From Monoraphidium neglectum (taxonomy: Eukaryota; Chlorophyta; Chlorophyceae; Sphaeropleales; Selenastraceae), in contig NW_014012938.1 of assembly GCF_000611645.1 (NCBI RefSeq), positions 1 through 21,691 of the forward strand: 21,691 bases of DNA. Direction: 5' to 3'. This document shows positions 11,501 to 20,305 of the stretch, piece by piece; the first letter of the stretch is position 1, and each line of letters starts with the position of its first letter. The notes beneath the pieces are model-generated. The model was not told the origin of the DNA and searched no databases. It saw nothing but the letters and a program-made list of their open reading frames with translations. Both the position numbers and the translations under genes were made by a program.

Positions 11501-12900
11501 AGACGTGGACCAGGCGCGCGCCGTCGAACGAGTGCACGCGCGCCGGCTGCCAGATGGTTTGACATGCGCTGCACGGCAGGCCGCACTGCCCCTGCGTGTG
11601 GTATTGACGCGGAGTAGGACTAAGGGGCGCGGTGGGCGTGCGCAAAGCGCGAGTGCCGGCCCTGGCCGGCTGGTCACGCTCGAAGCCGGCGCCCCTACCT
11701 TTGAATTGTCGCCCCAGGCCATCAAGCCGGACGACTGCAGGCTGGCCAGGGTGTGAGCCTGCAAAGCGGCAGGGGCACGGCATGGTTGCGCTGGCAGGCT
11801 TCAGTTCTCCGCCACTGACTGACGACAACTCAGGCTGACGTGGTTGGCTGCTGAGTGCTCAGGGCGAGACTCCGCCTGTGCAAACCAGCTGCAGTGCCGG
11901 GGTGCCGCTGATGCCCATTGCGAAGCAACCACTCTCAATCGACTCACCGCGCCGCAGGCCACCATGTGCACCGCCTGGCCAATGGTTACGCGGTAGACAT
12001 GCAGCTGTCTGGCAGACGCCCCGTCCGCCTCGGCGGCGGCACACCCCTCAGGAACGGCCTCGATTTGGGCGTTCGCCTCCAGCGCCTGCTGCTGCTGCCT
12101 GTGCAGCGCCTGCTGCTGCTTCAGGGATTGCAGCAGCGAGGGCGGCAGGCGCACGCTGCTCGCAAGAAGCGCGAGCGAGTCCAGCTTTGTCAGCCGCCGC
12201 GACGCGGCATCACCGGTTACACTGGTCTCATCGCCCACATCGGCAGGCAGCGCGTGGCTGATAACAGGGGCTGCGTCCTTAGCGACACCGCACTGGCCGG
12301 CTTCATTGGCGCCCCATGTGTAAACGTGCCCCGCCCCGTCTGCTGCGGCGCTGTGCGCGCGGCCAGCGGCGCAGCTGACGAATACAACGCCGCCGCGGAT
12401 CGACAGCGGCTCCGCGCTGCTAACGGCTGGCGTGCTGGCATCGGCGCCGTCGGGGGCGCGGCGGCCAAACGTCCAGACGCGCCGCTGCTGCACACTGCCG
12501 GACAGCACCTCCCACACGCGCAAGCAGCGTGTTTCGGTCGGCAGGTGCAGCGACGCGCCTGCGTAGAGAAGCAAGCCGTGATTGAGAATCTCACATGCAA
12601 AACTGCATGCAGATCCTCCAGGCAACAAGCCGATGGCTCAAAACACACGGGCCAAGCGCGGGCTGCTTTGAACACGTGGGTGCAAATGGCTGCATGCCCA
12701 CCTCGCCGCATGTGTCGGAGCCGATCCATGACGGCCTTTGCATCGTCAATCGCCACCTTGTAGTCAAGCAGCTGCCGCGAGGGCGACCGCAGCTGTTGGT
12801 GGGCATGCTGTTGCAGCTGTGGGTCCAGCTGCTGTTGCTGCTGCTGCCCTCCTCTGGCTGCCACATACGGTGCTGGCATGGGCGCCAGCCGCCCTGGCAT
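1240..12900 (-). CDS. Giant multidomain protein: RCC1 propeller, EF-hand/TPPP-like modules, TPR
   Basis: Fourteen exons (minus strand, high to low): 12900-12702, 12558-11948, 11758-11699, 11591-11434, 11250-8233, 8108-7662, 7342-6670, 6374-5968, 5715-4861, 4700-4352, 4049-3642, 3460-2918, 2514-1867, 1662-1240 (stop). All thirteen introns are GT-AG and all junction phases agree, giving about 2932 residues. Order: Gln-rich N-terminus; RCC1 repeats (~93-677); low-complexity Gly/Ala/Ser/Gln linkers with a 21-residue polyglutamine at ~1239-1259; at least four degenerate EF-hand/TPPP-like modules (~942-2310); TPR region (~2396-2657); basic, Gly-rich C-terminus. The ATG at 12900 is the first in-frame Met I can support, and an upstream exon is not excluded. 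RCC1 domains often bind or regulate small GTPases and TPRs bind partner proteins. The EF-like plus TPR half resembles flagellar-associated proteins as I remember them. Cellular role is unknown. It could be two fused models, but no promoter or stop separates them. Confidence 0.8.
2272..3460 (-). other. TPR (kinesin-light-chain-like) coding segment
   Basis: Exon 12 opens with EPVLPPAGCPPAVRELV, then helices such as CDDALALLQAAREAWEA and RELRSAAPALAWVHEAG. The exon 12/13 junction falls inside a repeat: HHLGDLQ joins GAFEHCVRALVIRQ in phase 0. It continues with HADTAVAAHNLGCVLDRLG and the GRDHPRTLVAARN end typical of kinesin-light-chain-type TPRs. TPRs of this type bind partner proteins. The repeat continuity across the 403-bp intron is good evidence that the splice is right. 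Confidence 0.8.
7454..7577. repeat. Alternating TG and CA blocks (imperfect dinucleotide repeat) in an intron
   Basis: This lies in the 319-bp intron 7343-7661 of the giant gene. Runs of TG alternate several times with runs of CA on the same strand, for example tgtgtgtgaacacacacaca and gtgtgtgttcacacac. Adjacent TG and CA blocks are reverse complements, so nested hairpins or Z-DNA are possible. One minus-strand frame stays open through the block as a His-Thr/Cys-Val repeat, but the splice model removes it. Confidence 0.85.
8502..8564 (-). repeat. Uninterrupted CAG repeat encoding polyglutamine
   Basis: About 21 uninterrupted CAG codons on the minus strand (CTG on plus) lie in the 3-kb fifth exon of the giant gene and encode polyglutamine at about residues 1239-1259. 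Purity at codon level suggests recent or ongoing slippage rather than selection for glutamine alone. It sits between two EF-like modules, so length changes would only alter a linker. Shorter, interrupted Gln tracts occur near 10630-10680. Confidence 0.9.
10248..12558 (-). other. RCC1-type beta-propeller coding segment
   Basis: RCC1 signatures in order: VWTFG; FVSCAAGRAHS with VYTWGANEAGQCG; VHMVACGA joined by splicing to AHTLASL with GLMAWGDNSKGQCG; VHVSAGSKHSAVV with VLCAFGCGRYGRLG; AACGSAHTLALTADGRVYAFG; VSVAAGAASMALGCSG with LYVWGD; AIACGVEGAAAVTEGG with LLLFGSR; and a final LACGEAHTLLLCG. Taking the last fragment as pairing with the first VWTFG strand gives a seven-bladed propeller. About 150 residues of Gln/Ser/Asp-rich sequence separate the last full blade from the closing strand. 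Three introns split repeats at or near blade positions, supporting the splice model. Confidence 0.85.
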
Positions 12901-13136
12901 GGGTCAGTCACGCATACACGCTTCTGTTACTGATGACCTGGAGGAGTGATTCAAGGCAGCTGGGTTCTAAAATTGAGTCAACACCGTGTTGCCGAGACTT
13001 GTTGCATGCTTTATGCAGAGCGCGAAGTACGCAACACACAGACCCGAACTTCTTCAACTATGCAAGATCCACGCGTTATGGTAAAAATGGTGACACAGAC
13101 GATCTAGCCATCGCAGTGCCCAAGACTCACCTCAGT
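12901..13136. promoter_or_regulatory. Short spacer: 3' end of KAS gene and presumed promoter of the giant gene
   Basis: These 236 bases separate the KAS stop (13137) from the first ATG of the giant gene (12900), both on the minus strand. The stretch is noticeably more AT-rich than the flanking exons. It must hold the KAS 3' UTR and, unless an upstream exon exists, the promoter and 5' UTR of the giant gene. I found no TGTAA on the minus strand and no convincing TATA box here. Confidence 0.4.
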
Positions 13137-15337
13137 TCACGAGCTGGGTGGCGTGGTGAACAGCAGGGACGCGTTGGTGCCACCAAATCCGAACGAGTTG
13201 CAAAGCGCCGCCATCGGCCCGCTGCCCAAGTGCAGCGCGTTGCCCGCGACCAACAACGGCAGCAGCAACGGGTTGGGCCGCTCCAGGTTGGCCGTCGGTG
13301 GCGCGACGCGCGCATGCAGCGCGAGGACCGTAAACGCGGCCTCGACCGCGCCGGCGGCGCCCAGCAGGTGGCCTGTCGCGCCCTTCGTTGACGACACCGC
13401 CAGCCGCCCCACCAAGCGCTCGCCAAACACCTGAAGGATCGCCTGCTGCTCGATCTCATCGCCCGTCGGCGTGCTGGTCGCGTGCGCGTTGATGTAGCGC
13501 ACTGCAGCGGGGTCGACGCCGGACCCAGCGAGGGCGCGCGCCATGGCGAGCGCGGCGCCAGCACCGCCAGGGTGGGGCGCAGTGATGTGGTGGCCGTCGC
13601 CAGACATCCCGTAGCCGCGAACCTGCACGCATGCGGAGGCGCGGCACAGCGCGGCGCCGCGTCACGCCGCTCGGCATCACATGCACACGCGCATGTCGCC
13701 GCTTGGCAGGCCGACGCTGCTCAGCATGTTCCAGACGGGGGCTCCGTTGCAGCGGCCCATGGCCGTGGCACACCACGCAGAATCACCTCAGCGTACGGCT
13801 TCCGCCCGCGCGCCAGCGCGTGGCCGAGCTCCTCCAACACCAGCACCCCCGCGCCCTCGCCCATGACAAAGCCGTCCCGCCCCGCGTCAAAGGGCCGGGA
13901 CGCGCGCTCTGGGGTCGCGTTGTACGCCGTTGACAGCGCCTTGAGGCGGCTGAAGCCGCCCAGCCCGATCGCATCGATGGCCGCCTCTGCCGCGCCGGCG
14001 AGCTGGGGGTGCGTTTTGGCGCAGCAGCAGGCGGCCCGACGAGTGAGGAAAGATGGAAGTTGCAGCTGTGGGTGCAGCTGCACGTGCACTCAAACGTGTG
14101 CACTAACGTTCGCTGCAGCACCCCCCCATGTGCCGCCAGGCCCTCATCCATTCCCAGGTGTGCAGGCATGAAAAACATTTCAGCCGCCAACCTACCATGA
14201 CGTCAGCGTCCCCCCGCTGCACTGCCCTGAACGCGTCACCGACCGCGTGCACCCCCGTGGCGCACGCCGTCGACGGCGCCAGGTTGGGGCCCTGCAGGCT
14301 GTGCCTGATGCTGACCGCGCCGGCCGCCATGTTGGGCAGGATGCGGGGCACAAAGTAGGGCGACACCCGCCGCAGCCGGCCGGCAGCGATCAGTGTGGCC
14401 GCGTCAGCGGTGTCAGTTGTAGAGCCGATGCCCGCGCCGATGCAGACGCCGGTGGCGGCGCGCTGCTCAGGCGTGGAGGGTGCCCATCCGGCGTCAGCCA
14501 GAGCCTGTGAGTGGTGGGTTATGCAGGGGGGGGAGCTTAGGGACGCAAGTCCCTTTTGACCGACGCCCTGGGGCGGTGCAGCCAAACGGCGTGGTTTTAA
14601 ACCTTTGCGCATCCTGCCGGATGAAGGCATATCGATTATACCAGCACCAAAAGTGTTTGCGCGGCACTTCCAGGAGCCGTGAACCCATTCGCTCACAGCA
14701 GTACTCGCCTCTGCTGCAGCGCACAGGGCAAACTCCATAAAGGGTGCGTTGCGGCGCGAGTCATTGCAATCATAATGCGGCCACGCCGCCAGCTGGTGTC
14801 GCGGCACGGCAGCGATGACACGGGAAGGCAGCGTCTCGAAGGCGCCGCGCTGAGGCTGCGGATTGGGGGGGCGCGTTGACGTGGAATGCATATTGGGGGT
14901 GATGCGTTTTTGGAACATGTGCCCCCTGCGTCGCATGCTCCAGGTCAGTGGCATGACCTCAGGCGCACAATGCATCTGTGAGCACGCCCATGCAGCGGCT
15001 GAAATCTTCCTCTGCCACAGGAGGGGCTGCGGCGCACCTCTGGCAGGTCCTCCGGCAGGAGCGCACGCGTGCCAGTGCGCCCCGCCACGAGCGCCGCCCA
15101 GCTGTCAGCCGCGCCAGCGCCAACTGGGCTGACGATGCCAATGCCCGTGACCACCACGCGCCGCTGCGGCAGCGGTGGCAGGCTGCCAAAGGGGTCCGCT
15201 GCGGTGGAGAGCCCGTGCGCGCCTGCTGCGAAGGGGCCGCATGCAGCAGTGAAGGCAGCTGTGTTGGCTGCCCTCAAATGTGCCAGACCAATGGCAGCTT
15301 TGGTCGTGACTGATTGCGCCACTGAACACCATGCCAT
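13137..15337 (-). CDS. mtKAS: Beta-ketoacyl-ACP synthase (FabF/KAS II fold), mitochondrial type
   Basis: Five exons: 15337-15038, 14849-14709, 14504-14196, 14002-13787, 13622-13137 (TGA). All phases are zero, giving 483 residues. The enzyme condenses acyl-ACP with malonyl-ACP. The catalytic triad is visible: Cys228 in [13 protein letters not shown], His369 in [12 protein letters not shown] and His407 in [14 protein letters not shown], with conserved Lys402. The domain begins at [15 protein letters not shown] (~59) and ends with [13 protein letters not shown], so it is complete. The first ~55 residues lack acidic residues and are rich in Ala, Ser, Thr and basic residues, as in an organelle targeting peptide. 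The stretch [20 protein letters not shown] resembles mitochondrial KAS more than plastid KAS I/II. In mitochondria it would build octanoyl-ACP for lipoate. Plastid targeting cannot be excluded. Intron 2 appears to be GC-AG. Confidence 0.92.
14505..14708 (-). other. GC-AG intron in the KAS gene
   Basis: The donor is GAG|GCGAGT at 14709/14708 and the acceptor CACTCACAG|GCTCTG at 14505/14504. Joining gives AAAEALADAGW, the expected KAS sequence, in phase 0. No GT donor nearby preserves the protein, so a non-canonical GC donor is the simplest reading. Confidence 0.75.
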
Positions 15338-15682
15338 CAGGAGAGTCGTGTCAGCCGGAGTTGCAAGCACCACTTGTATTGCTGGCCAGGCAGGTTCAAC
15401 TTCAAAGATCAGAGTGCCACTGCAGTGAAAACGCCGGTTAGAGCCACACTGTACAATTTGAAACGTCTGCAAGAATTTGAATTTCTGCCTGTCGTGTCAC
15501 ATACGTTGATACGCGCTGATCTGAAAGTCTGTAAGCAAGGGTGCTTGCTTGAAATCAATCACCTTGAGCAAATTATATTTCAGCTTGACGGTCACGGTTC
15601 GTCTGCTAAGCAGCCACGGTACCAGACACTCCTTGCACAATCGGCGCAGCACAAGCAGTGCCAGAGGCGCATCTCCAGGGCC
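15338..15682. promoter_or_regulatory. Divergent intergenic region between KAS and PGP genes
   Basis: 345 bases lie between two start codons that point away from each other. The sequence is clearly more AT-rich than the exons. A TATA-like aattatattt is at 15571-15580, about 100 bases before the plus-strand ATG, and it is near-symmetrical, so it could work either way. No other conserved element is recognised. A shared bidirectional promoter is inferred from geometry only. Confidence 0.5.
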
Positions 15683-18106
15683 ATGGAGTTTGCGACAACA
15701 GATGATATGGAGGGCATGCTGGTGAGCGCATAAGTTCGAGGTAAATCGCGCAAGGGCTAGAGTCTGGCGTGCACAGCAGACAGCAACGCCAAGACACTGC
15801 CGTACATACAGTACATGGGTACAGAACGGCAATGTGAGCGCCACCAGCATTTGCCGACATTCCAACCTGCATCCGAGGGTTTGAGCAAACCCTTTTGGCA
15901 TAGAGAAAATGAAGAGTGAAGCATGCATGGTGCTGCCTCATTGCCCACAACCAGGCCAGGTATGACTGCTGGGTGTTTGATTGCGACGGGACCCTGTGGA
16001 AGGGGAACCAAGTGATTTCTGGCGTCAGGGAGGCGCTGCAGATGCTGCGAGACCAGGTGTGCAGGGACTTTACGCCAGCTGGGTTAATGTCTATGGCAGA
16101 ATCAGTGGCTGTGCAGGGTGTGTGCTGCAGAAGAAGCGCTTGGCGTTGTGCATCCTGAATGGTGCACAAGCATACCAAAATGCAGGGTATTCAACCATGT
16201 TGCTGCACCTTTCTTTTGCCCAGGGCAAGCAGGTGCTCTTTGTCACCAACAACAGCATGAAAAGCCGCAAGTCTTTCAAGAAGAAGTTTGACGATTTGAA
16301 CCTGCCGGTGGCGCTGGTGGGTCCCAGGGTTTGGCGCTGGTGGGTGTAATCTCTCCAGATGTTTGGGAAATGCGGATACCGCATCGTATGTTGCATCCCT
16401 CACCCATCCCTCACAATCAATGCCCGCCGCAAATCGCAGGAGGAGATCTACAGCAGCAGCTACAGCGCAGCCGCGTATCTGCAATCTGTAGGCTTCAGCA
16501 AGAAGGCAAGCAAAGGCTAGACAGCTTTTGGGCTAATCCGCAACCCCTTGAGTCCCACGCGCTGCTTGTGCAGGCACTAGGCTAAGCATTTGCGCTCCCG
16601 CATGCGTGGTCGCTCAATCCACTCTGTCAGATCCATTGCATCTACGGCTGACCTCCTCTGCGTTTCTCCACCCACGTAGGCATATGTGCTGGGGGAGCGC
16701 GGGATTTGCGAGGAGCTGGCGGTAGTAGGCATAGAGAGCATCGGCGGCCCGGAGCACAGTGAACTGCGCGTGGATTGGACTCCCATTGACATCGACCCCG
16801 AGGTGCATTGATGTATCGTTATTGCAGCCGGTGTAAAGTGGGGTGCTGGTCATTGCACTGTCTTCTCTTGTGCTGCCGTAGGCCCCATTCAGCACGTACT
16901 TGCTGCATGAGCGATGACAGGTTTCTCAGCTGGACTGCCACACCACCTTCGCCTGCTGGAACACCATCACACAGATTGGCGCTGTTGTTTGCGGGGTCGA
17001 CCCAAACTTGTCCTACTACAAGGTGGGTCAGGGGGCAGTCATGCGCAATGAACCATCACACGCTTAATGCTCAAGACAGCCTGCCTTGCGTCTGGCGTGG
17101 CCTAGCCTGAGCCCACCTTGCGGGTGAGCTTGCCTCCTTGGAATGCCTTTCGCCCACAATGTCCGCTCTGCGCCCACCCTCTTACCCCCACCCCTTGCTC
17201 CAACACAAGGTGGCTTACGCGGGCCTCTGCTTGCAGCACAACCCTGGCTGCTTGTTCATTGCCACAAACCGGGACGCACGCGGCCACTTCATAGCAACGC
17301 AGGAGTGGCCCGGCGCAGGCGCCACAGTTGCGGCCGTCCAAGGTAAACAACCACGTATGCTGCAACTGTTCTGCACATGGCTGCATCGTACCTCACGCCC
17401 CGCGCCTGCAGCCTCACGTCCTCCATTTAGTGCGCCGTCCATGCACCGCTGCTCCCAGCTGTCACCGGGATCGAGCCCATTGTGACGGGCAAGCCAGCGC
17501 CCTTCATGATGGAGAACGTCTGCAGCACCCACAACACCCGGCCGGAGCGTATGCTGATGATTGGGGACAGGTAGGGAGGTGTCCTGTGCATGCGTGCCCC
17601 TGCTGCTTCCCTTCTTGAGAGGTGTCTAACTCAATTCGTCCTAGTTTTGGCGGTCCCGGTGTAAGATATGCCTGCTGGGAGGAACGGCGTTATCTCTCTG
17701 TAAGTCAACATGCTGTCTGGGTGGCACCACACGTGACAGGCTGGACACAGACATCGCATGGGGGCACAACACGGGGATGGGCACGCTGCTGGTGAGTTTG
17801 CCTCGCACGCTGCTCGCTGCCAACTGTCAGCAGCTGCGCCCGCCTCATTGCCTATGGTCGTGCAGCCCCGCTCACCCAGCGCTGCTGCACAGCCCAAACC
17901 CGCAGCTGGCTATGCTGCTGGCCTGCCCCACGCCCCACTGCCCCATGCCTGCGGCACAGGTCATGACTGGCGTCGTCTCCCCAGCTGACCTGGCGGCGGC
18001 GCGGCTGCAGCCGGGCTTCCAGGCCCCTGACTACTTGATGGCATCCTTTGGCGACCTGCTGGATGTCCAAAGATCGAAGCAGCTGCCGCAGTCAACTGCT
18101 CCATAG
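15683..18106 (+). CDS. PGP: HAD phosphatase of the phosphoglycolate / glycerol-3-phosphate phosphatase family
   Basis: Ten exons: 15683-15721, 15955-16056, 16224-16316, 16440-16505, 16680-16802, 16975-17022, 17210-17342, 17459-17570, 17740-17791, 17960-18106 (TAG). Phases agree and give 304 residues, the usual family length. HAD motif I is VFDCDGTLWKG (nucleophile Asp22, Asp24), motif II VLFVTNNS, motif III Lys213 in VTGKPAP and motif IV MIGDRLDTDI split across exons 8 and 9. GCLFIATNRD and FMMENV are typical C2-cap/core elements. The likely reaction is hydrolysis of 2-phosphoglycolate, the first photorespiratory step, but glycerol-3-phosphate phosphatases share the fold. The ATG at 15683 (ccATGG context) is the only in-frame Met before the domain; no plastid transit peptide is encoded, so a cytosolic isoform or an unseen upstream exon is possible. 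Intron 4 appears to be GC-AG. Confidence 0.9.
16506..16679 (+). other. GC-AG intron in the PGP gene
   Basis: The donor is AAG|GCAAGC at 16505/16506 and the acceptor CACGTAG|GCATAT at 16679/16680. Joining gives GFSKKAYVLGERG in phase 0, with the family's expected spacing. The only nearby GT (inside the TCTGTAGGC stretch) would delete six conserved residues. Confidence 0.7.
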
Positions 18107-18525
18107 CGCAGGCTCATCAGGCGTGCTGAATGCGCATCGAGTGACTGTTGCTAGTACGGTATGTGACGTTCACATGTGGCGTTTGCACAAGAGGACAAGT
18201 TACCAGCAGCGCACGCAGTCCAAAGGTGCACGGTCGCAGCAAAAATGGAGCATCGAAAGGGGCAAAAATGGTTGCCGGAGTCAACGAAGGTACCTCCGGA
18301 ATGGATACGTGGGTGGTGTTAATCACGCTAAATTTCAGTGCATGATCAAACACAGGGGAGATCGGCTCGCCACTACTGATGTATGAGGCAGCCAATATGA
18401 TCATGCTCGGTAGACGGTACGGTGGCGGCAACCATGCGGCGCGGCCCACACGCATCACCACCGCCAGCAGGAGTCGTTGCCCACACGCCAGTTGCCACTG
18501 CAGCCGCTGCCTCCTACTTTCCCGC
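18107..18525. other. Convergent intergenic region between PGP and TatA genes
   Basis: No gene is supported in these 419 bases, which hold the two 3' UTRs. No TGTAA polyadenylation signal was found on either strand. A short perfect inverted repeat, atgtga-cgt-tcacat, lies at 18161-18175. It is too short to call a terminator or operator. Confidence 0.4.
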
Positions 18526-18957
18526 TCACTTGCTGCCCGCCTTGTCCTCAGCCTTGGGGGCGTCGGCGGGCTTCTTCTCGGCTTCTGCTGCTTGGTCGTT
18601 CCCCGCCGCCTGCTTCAGCTCGGTCTCAAACTCCTTGGCTGCCGTCTGGAAGCTCTTGACGGTCTTCCCTAGACCCTTGCCCAGCTCAGGAAGCTTGCTG
18701 GGACCGAAGACGAGAGCTGCCACGCCCGCAATGACGACAAGCTCGGGCACGCCGAGGCCGAACAGGCCGCGGCAGGCTACCGTCCGCTGCTGCTGGAGGC
18801 CCAGGAGCTGCTTCGGACGCGAGCTACCCGCGAATGGCTGAGCAGCGGCGCCCCTGAATTGCTGCACCCGCTGGATCTGGGCGCCCGTCGCAGGCCTGGC
18901 GACGCGAGCGGGCTCGCGTCCAATCGAGACAACACCCCTACGCATCGAGACGGCCAT
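18526..18957 (-). CDS. TATA: Thylakoid twin-arginine translocase subunit TatA/Tha4
   Basis: A single exon encodes 143 residues. Residues 1-62 are rich in Arg, Ala, Ser and Gln with few acidic residues, as in a chloroplast transit peptide, likely cut around RTVACRG. Then comes the TatA signature: LFGLGVPELVVIAGVAALVF (one membrane span, ~65-84, with conserved Glu72), the FGPSKLPELG hinge, and an amphipathic helix GKTVKSFQTAAKEFETELK (~98-115). The tail (~119-143) is charged and Ala/Lys/Glu-rich. Tha4/TatA oligomerises to form the transport pore for folded proteins crossing the thylakoid membrane, with Hcf106 and cpTatC. The conserved Glu and FGP...LPELG motif favour TatA over TatB/Hcf106, although these paralogues are similar. 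The Met at 18957 is chosen because it begins a clean transit peptide. Confidence 0.93.
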   Translation of the reverse strand: MAVSMRRGVVSIGREPARVARPATGAQIQRVQQFRGAAAQPFAGSSRPKQLLGLQQQRTVACRGLFGLGVPELVVIAGVAALVFGPSKLPELGKGLGKTVKSFQTAAKEFETELKQAAGNDQAAEAEKKPADAPKAEDKAGSK

Positions 18958-19592
18958 GCTGATGGTGTATAGGGCCCGCGAATGAGGCTTGCAGGTCGAG
19001 ATGCGAGCGGAATGGTTTATTGGAGCGACGACGGCACAGCGTGAATGTTGCACGACTAAGTAGACGATCTTGTGATGCACGCATGCAAGGTGCCTGTTGT
19101 GCATCAGATCTGGCCGTGTCACCGATGGGTCACTTGAACTGCAGCTGCTGCTCCATCGAGTCAGCGGCGATGCACAACCACCCCTGCTTCACAGTATCTA
19201 GTGTCGAATATTTGATATACCGGTCTATGTGTCCAACAGCCTTCTCGTGGGCAGTTCTGCTGTCCATCTTGCACGATCCTGAGGGCCTCGGCGGACTCCA
19301 GGCGCGGACGCAGCCACCTGTTTGCTCCTTTACTAGCGCTGGAGGAGCAAATCTGAGCCCCGAGGCCCGTAAGTGGGTCGGCCCACAGGCACTCCGCCCT
19401 GCCTCTATGCCGTAAATCGGGCACAGGGCGCCCAACGCAAGACGATCCTGCGTGATGCGCTTGATGATTGCAGGTTGGTTATAACCTGTTGCTTGTGCAG
19501 GGCAGCAGTGCACCCGGCGGCCCCAGCTGTGATCATCCTGCTGCTCAGTGCGCGCTGCTTGCTGCCAAACCGTCCGCCATGCGCTTTCCACC
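18958..19592. promoter_or_regulatory. Divergent intergenic region between TatA and RING/RanBP2 genes
   Basis: 635 bases separate the TatA start from the first good ATG of the RING gene. Open frames here lack motifs and mostly lie antisense to, or run into, the RING exon. An AT-rich patch, atttgatatacc, lies near 19209-19220. No clear promoter element, RNA gene or conserved domain is visible. An untranslated first exon of the RING gene could sit here; a tgcttgtgcag splice-acceptor-like sequence ends near 19500. Confidence 0.4.
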
Positions 19593-20256
19593 ATGGCGCA
19601 GAGGCCTGCGGCGAGGATGAGCACCATGCACACAGCCAGCGTGTGGGGACAGGGGCGCGCAGCGCTGACGCTGTCGACGATGGCGGGGCGCGTCAAGGAC
19701 GGCGAGGAGGAGTGCATGATCTGCCGCGACGACGTGCCGGCCTGTGTGTCTTTCCAGCCATGCAGCCACTCAGTGTGCTTTGGGTGCGTCGAAAACATGC
19801 GCGCCAAGAACATCTTCAAGGTGGGGTCATCGGTGTGGGCGCTTTGGCGGCCGCAGCAGGGGGCGAGTGATGTGGTTGGCCGAGGGGTGGGCTGGTGCAC
19901 ACATCAGCAACCTTAGGAAGGGCAAGCCACTGCTGTCGCACGCATTTCTCACACCTGCCTTCCCCACAACTCGGGCTTGACGCGTGTGGCGCCTGCTCCG
20001 GTGCCCGGCGGCAACGCGCTCACCTACGCAACCACCCCTCTGCCGCTGCATTGCCCCCGCTTTGTGCAGCCTGACAAGGGCGTCAAGTGCCCCTTTTGCC
20101 GCTCCTACATCGACGGCTACAAGTCCCTCATAGGGTGAGGCCCTCCAGTAACGCAGAGTCCCAGGCGCATTGCAGTGGCGCTGCATGTCCCCACCTGATG
20201 GGCGTCCGCTGTAGTCAACTCGTGCACCTGCTGCTACTTTCCTTGGGCCCCTGGAG

Positions 20257-20305
<49 letters not shown>

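Noticed and set aside
14103..15472. Frameshift or pseudogene in the KAS gene
   Set aside because: The apparent frame changes coincide with splice sites. All five exons join in phase zero and every catalytic residue is intact.
16331..16345. Second possible 5' splice site after exon 3 of PGP (repeat of ggcgctggtgggt)
   Set aside because: Using it would add residues with no family similarity. The first site (16316/16317) gives continuous PGP sequence.
19130..19900. 256-codon minus-strand open frame
   Set aside because: It overlaps the RING exon in antisense, has no recognisable domain and has mixed composition unlike local genes.
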